Source of the DNA: Mytilus californianus
Taxonomy: Eukaryota; Mollusca; Bivalvia; Mytilida; Mytilidae
Direction of reading: 5' to 3'
NCBI RefSeq assembly: GCF_021869535.1
Contig: NW_026262593.1
Location: forward strand, 53,555,318 to 53,619,317
DNA: 64,000 bases
Positions 45,201 through 57,200 of the stretch are shown one piece after another. The position numbers were made by a program, and so were the translations under genes. A model generated the notes under the pieces. It made no database searches and was not told where the DNA came from. It worked only from the letters and a program-made list of their open reading frames with translations. Within the stretch, counting starts at the first letter, position 1; the number at the start of each line of letters is the position of its first letter.

Positions 45201-48200
45201 GTTAACTAATTCTGTTTAGCCATTAAGAATTTCTTGGGTCTATGTGAGTTGAAGGCTGAATGGTGCTGCTTTTTGTCACATTTTATCTAAAAGCTTTAAA
45301 TATGAATTGATATTAGACATTTTTATGCTTAGGGCCAGGACCAAACAAACAAAAATAATAGTATTGGCTTTTAACATATTTCATATAGGTTATATTGACC
45401 CTAAAATTAATGTGTCAACTTAAACTCTCTTTTGGACCATGTTTATATTGACTTGAATATTTAGTCGTCAACTTATGCTCTATTTCAAGGAAGCAGGAAA
45501 TATGCTTACAATTTCACTAAAAGGCTTATTTTTTTTATTGTACAAGAGATTTGTAGGCTAAAAGCCAAAGTCAACATGATTCAGTAGTAATAGTAGCTAA
45601 AGAACTACTGTGGGAGTAGGAGTTATATTGACCCTAACATTAAGGTGCCAACTAACTATCTTAATGACCATGGTTATATTGACTATGCATATAATTGTCA
45701 ACTAACACCCTGTGAAAAAGCACTGAAAATTACTTCAACCTTTTTAAATGTATATTAACTTTCCCCCTTTATTATCTGTAAGTTGAAATAGAAGTTAAAT
45801 GAAAAGAATGGTGCAGTATATCTCTACAAAGATCATTTACATCCTAGGTGTTATATTGACTGGGTTGACAAAATTGGTCAAGTAACGGTCATATCGATGT
45901 TACCGTAAAAAGTGAACGAACGGTTTGACTTGGGTGTTTGAATGCGTTATTTTTGTTAGTTCTTATCATTCTAAGCATATTATTTTGGCAAAAATTATAT
46001 AAAACAGTGTCAATTTGACAGAATGGTTTGGTCGTTATACTTTGTTTGACGCCCTGGTCGTTATTAGTTTGACATTTTGCTCAAAACTTACCATCGAGTT
46101 TTTCTTCCATTTTCATCCATGAATGATAGTGATGCTTACATTTAGTTTCGTATATATAGCAATTTTGAAATGAAACAAAGTATTTTTTTCTCCCTGGATA
46201 AACTCTTTCCGTTAATAATAAGGAATAAACATTTACGTACGTTTAACGTTATTTTGACATTACAAACTTGCCATTCTATGCTTCTCATAAAACGGAATAC
46301 GAAACCAAAACTAGAACTATTTGAAACATCCGAGATACGACGGCGCATGAATATGACAGGAACCAATCAAATGTTCCGCAGATGACGATATCGCGGAAAA
46401 CCCCGTGCGTTATTTTTACCATTGTAGTCTATTGTCAATATAACATTACTAACCCTGTCGAAATAATCGTTTCTTTGATTAATGTTACTGCATTTCACGC
46501 AAAACTTTGACGGATTTATAGTGCAACAACACTTTTCTAACGATTTAACTTACTTTCCGTTTTTCTTTTGCCCATAAAAACAACCAGGTATATTTTTTGT
46601 TAGAAGGGGGTTTCCATGTCACGCTTGGGACACAGGAACGTACAGATCTACGTTTGACAAACTTCAATAACAAGACACATTGAATAAGCGGATATTTGAT
46701 ATTTATCAAATCTTCTACTTCATCATGTCACTGATGCTCAATAACAAGTTGTAATCAAATAACATATAATAAATATTTTAAAATTGGGATTTAAGCTTCA
46801 GATGGTTATTTGACCAATTTGGAGCACCTTTTTGGCTTTACCCATATATAAAACCCCATAACTCGGAAACGTAAAATCTAAATTAATAAAAAACGAAAGG
46901 CAGCTCATGTCAATAGATATAAACAATTCACCAAAGTTTCACGAAAACTGCTCAAAGCATTTTTGAGTTATTGTCCGAAAACTGGAAAATCCCCCTTTTT
47001 TTAATGAATAAAACCCCATAACTGGGAAACGTAAAATCTGAAATTTATAAAAATCGAAAGGGAGCTAATGTCAATAGATATAAACAATTCACCAAAGTTT
47101 CTTGGTAATTGGTGTAAGTGTTTTTTTAGTTATTGTCCGAAAACTGGAAAATCCCCCTTTTTTAATGAATAAAACACCATAACTCGGAAACGTAAAATCT
47201 AAATTTATAAAAAACAAAAGGCAGCTCACGTCAATAGATATAAAAAATTCACCAAAGTTTCATGCAAATTGGTTAAAGCATTTTTGAGTTATTGTCCGAC
47301 ATGTTGACGACAGACGGACAACGGTATACCATAATACGTCCCATAAACAGACATATAAAAATTAAAAATTGAACTGTATTAGATGAAAATATGTTGTCAC
47401 ATATGATCAAGATCCTGAAATAACAAGTAAACCTGAAAATCGATCTTTACCTGAATTTTATGGTTGCTTAACTTTTGCTTAAATAACAAAGCATGTATTA
47501 AAAGTAAAAGTTATCATGTGGAATTCATCAATTCTTCTGATTTCCTTGTCTCTCTTGAATTGTAGAAACAACCAGTAATGCTTATGCCAAGCAGGATGTG
47601 ATCATATTAATAACCATCTATTTCACACAAAAGGAAGGACTGATGAATGGATAAAGTGATTCTTATTCCATATATTTTTGGGGATAACGAAAATACTTTT
47701 TTACTGCATATTTTTAGACAGATGATAGGTCAACAAAACTTACGGGTCCGCTAAGAGAGTTGGCAAGGCTGTTTCTTGTATCTTTGAAGGAGCTGTGAAT
47801 CCCATTTTGTAAACACCTTCTAACAATTCTTTTTTCCTAAAAATAATAATAAACAAAATCAGGATTACAGCGATATAAACTTTAAAATCTCAATTATAAT
47901 ACTGTGGATTAATTGTTATTCACGTCATACCATTTTTTTGTGGATTTCGTGGGTACTGGTAAATCATGAATTTAAATGTTCAACACAGAATAATGTTAAT
48001 ATAGGATATATGCAGACTTGCGTAAACCACGAAATCAAATATCCTTGAAAATACAGTTTTTCTTTAGTCCATGAAAAAAGACCTCCCAAGTCAGGAGCCT
48101 GTAGTTCAGTGGTTTGTCACTGGTTCATGTCTGTCATATTTGTTTTTCGTTAGTTGTTTTTTTAGAAATTAGGCTGTTAGTTTTCTGAATTGAATTCTTT

Positions 48201-51200
48201 CATATTTTTCATGTCAAGGCCTTTTATAGCTGACTATGGTATGGGTTTTTCTCATTGTTGAAGGCCATATGGTTGCCAGTAATTGCTTACATCCACTTTA
48301 TTTGAACTTTGGTGGATAGTTGTCTCATTGGCAATCATACCTCAACTCCTTATTTTTTTATTCTAAGCCATATTCAAGATGTGCTGTAAATGAAGAAATT
48401 TTTGCAAGATGATATTTGTTTATTTTGTGATCACATAAACTACCTGAACATATCCCCTTCATGAATAGTTTTTACAAATCTACATAACTGATGTTAAGGG
48501 TTCACTTATCAATAACCCACGTGTTATTCTGTATTTCTTTGAAGAAATTACTGCATTTGATTCTGAAAAGGCGAATTCAATCAGCAATTAAATAGATAGC
48601 CATGGGTGCCATTTACAGCAATTTCTAGTGAACCTTGGAGAGACAAAGATAATCTAATTTTTGTATCATATACTTTGATTTTTTGGCAAAGATTTTTGTA
48701 TCAAAGTTTCAACTGATTTAATGCCCCAAACACAATTTTTTATTACTTACAATTAACAGTTTTCCACAGTGATTTGAATTTGAAAGGATTTATCAACATA
48801 CCAATTTTTAACCTTTTTTAAAGACATGTTGAGTGGTAAAAATAAAATAACAATATACTTACAAATTCAAAGCTTCAAATGTTTTTACTGAATACAATGG
48901 AGAATTAGGATCTTTCTGTAAAACTTCTAAATTTGCTTTTGAAGATATCAACTTTGAGTGGATCAATTTTCTCAGCAATGATTCATCTTCTTTTGTATTT
49001 CCTATGTAGAAGAGAGAAAGAAACAATATTCAACACTGTAAGATATTCAAGTATTTCTATCAAAGACTACCGTGGATTCATGATTATTTGTTGGCTTCCA
49101 ATTTTCATTTCAATACAAATTTAAATGTTCAATGAAGTTCAAATTTTCTATAGGCTTGTATTATGATTTTGACAAAACCACGAAATCAAATATCCACAAA
49201 AATACAATTTTCTATATTCTAAGTCTAAAACATGTTCTATGCTTTACGAAACCAGGAACATTCGTAATTTATAAGTGTACTGGTTCAACCTATGTCCTCG
49301 GTTGATGTTAATGTGCCCATCAAGTCAGGAACCCCATCAGTGGTGGTCATTGTTTCCCACAAAGGGTTTCTGCAAAGGGTACAATACAATACAGTAATAT
49401 CCTGAATCTATATTTTTATAATGTGCAGGTCACATATACAGTGAATAAAAATGTGTGTGACTTGACAAAAATATGTTTACAAAAAAATACTGTGAGTCTT
49501 TTATTTATTAATAATTTTTTTTAAACTGTTTTAATGATAATTTTTAAGATATGACTTACCAGCATCTTCCGGGCCACCCTCAGCAGCCCCTCCTGGGTCA
49601 GGAGAGGATTTTGGTTCTCCACTAGCTGCTGACCCTGCACCATTTACTGTCTCTGGTTTGGTTATTTTCAGATTATCAACCTGTAGTACAATGTATACAG
49701 TAATTATCTATCATTGTTTTTCCTACACTTTGAAAAAAAAGTATATGTTTCAGAACAAGTGAGAATAGGATATCACTTGATATCAGTTCAACTTATTTAA
49801 TTTCAATTACATTATAAACATGGTAATTATTGAAATCAAATAATGAAAGTTGATATCAATTTCTCTTATGGTAAATATTTTTTTTGTAAAACAAAAAGTT
49901 TCACTAAAACCACCTACCTTTCTTTTGCATGTAAACAGTATGACGTCATGAGTCCAGTTCCGATTCAAACATTAATGTCAGATGTTTTAAAGCATTTCCT
50001 ACACTTCAGAATGGAATCAAATTTGACAAAGGTGAAACATAGAGTGTTTTGTATATAATTGGAGAAATCCCAATCTATATTGCCATGAGGGAAAAATAGC
50101 CTATTGTGACCTTTGAAAGCTATCATTGACCTAACAATGGCCCAATTTCTGAACACATTGCAGGATATGCCAACTTAATTAATGTAATTTTCCTTTCAAA
50201 CTCCATTCAGTGTGATTCGAGAAATATCTCTTCATGCAGAAAATAGATAACAGGCCAAAACCACAAGAAAATGATAACAATCCACGGCAAAGTTCAATTT
50301 ATATACAATGACATTGATTTCTAAAACACCCCAGGCACCATTAAAATGTGTTCTTTTTATTGATAGATCGTCGATGCTTAAATGCCAGTCTTTGAAAGAA
50401 TCAGGCAATTTTGAAAAAAATCAAAACATGGTAGAAAAAACCCACTGACCTAACCATCCTATTTTGAAGTTACCCTCATCCTGAGTTAGAAATGATATGT
50501 CTTTCGTTTCTGTGTGTCTGGTTATTCAAGAAATTGCTTGATAAATTTTGGTTAGAATGACAGCAAATTACGGAGTTAACTCCCCTTAATAGTTAATTTC
50601 TAGTGCATTTCAACCAAATTATATCTTGAATTACAAGAACAGGAAAAGGAAACGAATGTTATATTCGTCCACCATTATACATTTCGAACATAAATTAATG
50701 TCAACCTAAGTGGGTTTTTGTTTGTCATGTTTTCACCACTGCCTGATTTTTAGGCAGATTGGCACTTAAAGGACACTTTCAGTACACTTGGCTTTATCAT
50801 GGTGGACAGTTTTTTTGTGAAAGAAGCAGGAGTATCACAGACCTTTGGCAGGAAAGGAAGTAACAGAGGTTGTGAGTTCAAACTGCGCTTTGGCAAGGTG
50901 TGTTTGACTCCAATCTTTGTCTATTAAAATTGGATTCCAACGCACCATGCCAAAGCAGGGTTTGAACTCACAACCTTTGTGTTGACAGGTTTAAATGATC
51001 ACTGTTGATGAACCACTAAGACCACTCTTCCACTGAGGCTCCTCTTTGTATTGAGTGTTCCACATCAATAAATTTATACAACCTGATGACATTTATTCCA
51101 AAACAAAGTGTTGTGCACATAAAATATGTTTACATTACTACAACTGGGTCAGCGCCACTGCTGACAAGACTCTCAGCTACTGGAGGGGATCATCTGCCAA

Positions 51201-54200
51201 GTAGTTAGCCCTTAAGTACTTATGCCTGGCATTATATAAATAATAGTTTGATTGTCAATTCTCAGTGTTTGGCAGGGTTTCTGTTGCTCAGTCTTTAGAA
51301 TGTTTACTTTTCTATATTGTGTTAAGTGAATTGTTGTTTTGTTTATTTGCCATTTTTCTTTTTTTGCCATTTATTGTCAGTTTTTCTTTGACCATGTTTT
51401 TTATTGTCTCTTTTGTGTCTTATCATGCTTATGCGTCTTTCTTTTTTAATATATAAAAGATACAAGAGTACTGAAACTAAGGACTTAAGGTTGAACTTCT
51501 ACAGGCAAAAGTTCCCCTCCTTTTAGACATATGATTTTGACTCTTCTGTTCAAGCCTTTTTTGGTTTTTGATGCTTTTTTTTCTTTTCTTATTCCAGAAG
51601 CATTGAAATCAGTATCATATGTTTACATTGCAGTGGGTTTTTTGTTTTTGTTTAAATTGTTTCACATTTTTTCATATCTTGGTCTTTTATAGCTTTCTAT
51701 ACCTTATGAGTTTTGCTTATTGTTGAAGGTCACACGATGACCTAGAGTTGCTTTAATCCACATCATTTAGTCTCGGGTTGATAGCTGTCTCAATGGCAGT
51801 CATACCACATCTCCTTCTTTTAGACAGACTAAAACAAATATGCTCTAAGACTAAATACATATTGTTTCCGTATTGGTGTTCAAGTTAAACTGAAGCTTCA
51901 TCTACTTATACATACATGACATATATACAAAATACAAATATCTTATTGTAAATTGTAATATAAATTTAAAAATTTGTGACAAAATTAACACAATATACAA
52001 TAAACAGAGAGTAAAATAAATATCTGAAAACACAGGGTAAACATAAATCTGTTAGTTTTTACCTTCAGTGTTTCAATATCAAAACTAACATGTCTCCACA
52101 ATATATTTAACAATTATAACTCACCCATTAAGAATTTCTAAATTATTTATAATTCATATCTCATGTATATATATTTTGGCTAACATTTGCTGACAAGTGA
52201 CAATACAACTTATTCTATAATAAACTTTGATTGAACAGAATTTGATCTACTTTGGTTTCATTATTACTTGTGGTATACCAAAATTTGTGGATTAGTGTGC
52301 AAAGGTGTACCACGAATTTTAATATTCAACTAAGTACAAATAACTTTCTATAGACTTCTATGCAGACACTAATAAAACAAGGAAATCAAATATCTATAGC
52401 AATACAATATTTCCTCAATCCGTGAAAATTGGTTTACACAAAACTAGTTTAATCTGTAATTTACTGTATAGTAAATACACTGATTTTTGCCAGTCTTTAA
52501 TATCAGCTTTTAGTTTTCAATACTTCTGTGAAAACAATTGTGAAATTAACAGTTTATGGTGCAAAACAACTTATCAGATCAGTATTATCATTTTAAAATG
52601 TTTTTAACCTGCTGGTTAAGCATTGATTATAAGCACCAGTGGGAAAAAAACATAAAGGCATGGTTCACCACAGGCTTTTTAAAGGTGGTGCTCCATTACC
52701 TTTGAATTTCCAGCACCACTCTTGATTTTCTCAGCATAACCTTAAATTTAGAGATAATGTATAAAAATAAGTTTTAAAAAATTCTTTATCAGTTTAATTT
52801 TGAATAATTACATGTATATATAATTAAGTTTTAATTTCTTTGCAGTTTGGAGTTAAAATTAAGTTACATACATTTTTTAACACACATATACATGTATGTG
52901 AGAGTATTGCAAAGCTTAAAGGTGTAAGGTGTAATATCTATATATATTAAAGCTTAACACTTGAAATAATTGTTCTCAGGTAATTCCTGTAAGGGAATCA
53001 ATTCTTAAGTATTTGTATCATAGTTACGAAAAGATAATAGTTTTTTCTTTTGTTTTTATATTTATATATATGTACAATGTAGGACTCTGAAACGTGATGA
53101 CCACAGTGAAATACAATGGTTTGCCGCTGAAGTGCGATTTTGATCACACTGAAGTTAGATGATGGCATTGTAACTCTATCTTGTTGATAGCTACGCCGAA
53201 GTGCGTTGATGACAACGTTAAAGTGCGATGGATTACATAAACTACATTTTCAATTTTTTTCATGTTCACATGTCTAGGTACATGTACAATAATCCTAATT
53301 TGAATGGTAAACAGAATTATTGTGTATAAGATTCATAACATTTGGTTAAGGCAAACTAAAGTTAGAGAATGGAAACCAATTTCGGGATGTACAGACGGAC
53401 AAGGGTAAAACTTAATGCCCCCTCCACATAAAAATCTACTTTTCATAATTATTGCACATCTGCAAATCTTAAACTAGCCATCACACGTCCTATACACCAT
53501 TGCACATCAGCCAAAAAAACCATCACACTTCAGCAAAGATCATCGCACTTCACCATGACCATCACACTTCCGTGTGTCCATCGCACCTCAGTGTCCTCAT
53601 ATATACCCATCTCCTCTTAATATTGAGACACATCAATTAACAACACAAACTGGTTAAGTGGAAGAAAACACAACACAAACTTATTTACTGTTTTGTTTTA
53701 GACCCAAAAAAAGTGTTTAATCAAAAGCAGTGCAGTTACATTATTGTACACTACAGTGTGAAGATAAAAGTGACTATCAGATTACAAAAAAGCTTCTAAC
53801 CACACCATGGTTTACAGTTCTACAACATTTAATTGAAATTGGAAAAGGCTAGAAGCCCCTAATTCATGTATTAGTAGAAAAAAACTATAAGAGATTGTTG
53901 TCTAGATGAGCCAAAAATATCTTTGTTAAAAATATTAATCAAAGAATTGTGGAAGTGAAAAATCAGTTGATTTTGACGTTTGTCAGTCATGATTGTGTAA
54001 AATTCAAGGATTTTTAATAATACAAAAAGATTTTTTTCATGTACAGGTTTTGCTATAAAGAATTATACAAGCAAAGTATATATATTATCATTAATGGAAG
54101 CCTGCATATAATATGTAAAGAATATACTGAAAATGCTATAGTTTATGCTGAAATGTGTTTTAGGGGGATCCATTCATTCAGAAAAAGATTCTACTTATTA

Positions 54201-57200
54201 TTTTTCAATCTTTTCATCAGGAATAAATTGAAGAATGTCATAGTTCATGCTAAAAGGTTTCAGACAGGAAACATTTTTAAGGAGGAATTCATTTTGCTTT
54301 TCAAGATCTTTCAAAAGTGATGTGAATTTACACTAATGCATATGTTTACAAGTTATAGAAGTGTAGCGCACAGCACAACAGTAAACAGCTAGAATACCTG
54401 CTGATTGATGTCAAATTCTTCTACCTGATCAGCCCAGCTTTTTGCTTCACTAATCTTTAAACAATGTTATAAAAATATAGTTCATCCATTGAAATAAAAG
54501 TAATTATGCAAAACTTTCATGATTTCAAATATATTGGGGACTATAAAAATAGTTAAGAAATGAAAGAAAGTAATGTTCATAAGTAAATATGCAAAACTTT
54601 CATGATTTAAAATATTCTAGGACTATAAAACATAAAATAACTCATTAAATTACAGAAAGAAATACAAAACTCAAACATAAATATATAACAAAATGGAGAA
54701 TGTGTCCCAATGGACACAGATGATGCCCCCGCTTGCATACAACATTATAAAGGGACACAACTCAAGAACAATAAAAGTGACGCTACCCAAATTTGTACTT
54801 GATCTGAGTTTTGTGGTAATAAGTATTGTGTAAAGGTTTCATAATGTTTGGTCGGGGCAAACTTAAGTTACAGAACGCAAACTAAAAATTTTGCAATTTT
54901 TCGATTTATAAAGGGGCATAACTCAATAAAAAATAAAGTGACGCCACCAAATTTCAACTTGATCTGTGTTTTGTGGTAAAAATCATTGTGTATAAGTTTC
55001 ATAACATTTGGTTGAGGCAAACTTAAGTTAGAGAACGGAAACTAAAAATTTTGCGATTTTTCCATTTATAAAGGGCATAACTCTAGAACTGTTGAAGTGA
55101 CGCCACCAAAATTCAAACTTGATCTATGTTTTGTGGTAATAAGCATTGTGTATAAGTTTCTTAACATTTGGTTGAGGCAAACTTAAGTTAGAGAATGGAA
55201 ACTAAAAATTTTGTAATTTTTCCATTGATAAAAGGGCATAACTCTAGAACAGTTAGAGTGAGGCTACCAAAATTCAAATGTGATCTGTATTTTATGGTAA
55301 TAAGCATTGTGTATAAGTTTCATAATATTTAGTTGAGGCAAACTTAAGTTAAAGAACGGAAACTAAAAATTTTGTAATTTTTCCATTGATAAAAGGGCAT
55401 AACTCTAGAACAGTTAGAGTGACGCTACCAAAATTCAAACTTGATCTGTATTTTGTGGTAATAAGCATTGTGTATAAGTTTCATAATATTTGGTTGAGGC
55501 AAACTTAAGTTAGAGAACGGAAACTAAAATTTTGCAATTTTTCCATTTATAAAGGGCATAACTCTAGAACGGTTGAAGTGATGCCACCAAAATTCAAACT
55601 TGATCTATGTTTTGTGGTAATAAGCACTGTGTATAAGTTTCTTAACATTTGGTTGAGGCAAACTTAAGTTAGAGAATGGAAACTAGAAATTTTGTTAATT
55701 TTCCATTGATAAAAGGGCATAACTCTAGAACAGTTAGAGTGACGCTACCAAAATTCAAACTTGATCTGTATTTTATGGTAATAAGCATTGTGTATAAGTT
55801 TCATAATATTTGGTTGAGGCAAACTTAAGTTAAAGAACGGAAACTAAAAATTTTGTAATTTTTCCATTGATAAAAGGGCATAACTCTAGAACAGTTAGAG
55901 TGATGCTACCAAAATTCAAACTTGATCTGTATTTTGTGGTAAGAAGCATTGTGTATAAGTTTCATAATATTTGGTTGAGGCAAACTTAAGTTAGAGAACG
56001 GAAACTAAAAATTTTGCAATTTTTCCATTTATAAAGGGCATTACTCTAAAACGGTTGAAGTGACGCCACCAAAATTCAAACTTGATCTATGTTTTGTGGT
56101 AATAAGCACTGTGTATAAGTTTCTTAACATTTGGTTGAGGCAAACTTAAGTTAGAGAACAGAAACTAAAAATTTTGTAATTTTTCCATTGATAAAAGGGC
56201 ATAACTCTAGAACAGTTAGAGTGACGCTACCAAAATTCAAACTTGATCTGTATTTTGTGGTAATAAGCATTGTGTATAAGTTTCATAATATTTAGTTGAG
56301 GCAAACTTAAGTTAAAGAACGGAAACTAAAAATTTTGCAATTTTTCCATTTATAAAGGGACATAACTCTTGAACGGTTAAAGTGACGCCACTTAAATTCA
56401 AACTTGATCTGTGTTTTGTGGTAATAAGCATTGTGTATAAGTTTCATAACATTTGGTTGAGGCAAACTTAAGTTAGAGAAAGGAAACTAAAAATTTTGTA
56501 ATTTTTCCATTTATAAAGGGGCATAATTCTAGAACAGTTAGAGTGATGCCACCAAAAATAGAGAACGGAAACCAATTTTGGGATGTACGTACGTTCAGAC
56601 GGACAAGGGTAAAACTTAAGGCCCCACCGCTTCGTGGGGGCATAAAAACAACAATATGTGTATATAAGATACCATGTCCCGCTTGCACCATCAAATTTCC
56701 ATGTTCGGTGAACCACAAAATATTGGTTAAAATTATATTTTAAAAGTTTATATTATGGTGAAAATTTATACCAAGTTTCCAGTTGATGTAACTATAACTT
56801 TAAGGGGAACTTCTGGGATCAAAAACTTTAACCTGATACAGGACAGTTGGATGGACACAGTGACAGGAAAATAATTGCTTATCTGCTATCGTAGACAAGT
56901 CATAAAAACATTAAATATGACTATCTTTGACATGTACACATAGAATAGTTAGTAATCAATTTGTTAACATTGTAAAATCTTCAATGCCTATTTTAGCAGC
57001 ATGTAGAGAGACATATTCCTTAAATAATTACATAAACAGGACCAATAAATTGAAATTAAAATGCATCGTTCCCTTAGCTAACCTTTCTTGCTAACATTTT
57101 TTTTTCATCTCAAAGTTATCCCTCATGTTAGACATGAAGATTGACAAAATTTTCTTACGAACAACTTTCATTTTACAATATATATATTTAGAAATCATTA

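Larger units (their letters stand above)
41787..46852. mobile_element. 5.07-kb insertion inside F, with 17-bp perfect inverted ends
   Basis: Left TTTATATATGGGTAAAG (41787-41803), right CTTTACCCATATATAAA (46836-46852). The surrounding F unit is continuous across it. Inside are a GATG-family piece, a 106-bp palindrome, a full MITE, two tRNA-like sequences and a duplicated stretch near 45380-45910 (TTATATTGACCCTAA words about 236 bp apart). The longest ORF is under 100 codons, so no transposase. Duplication length unclear (TA or TATA possible). Confidence 0.6.
41278..47345 (-). mobile_element. Family F tandem-array element split by a 5-kb insertion
   Basis: Left part 41278-41786 and right part 46853-47345. 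Left end has the hairpin TGCGC-CATGA-GCGCA; units of about 160 bp contain CCCATAACTCGGAAAC and TATTGTCCGAAAACTGGAAAA. The left part stops mid-unit (AACGAA) and the right part resumes at the same point (ACCCCATAACTCGG). Sense to DDX19. Confidence 0.65.
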
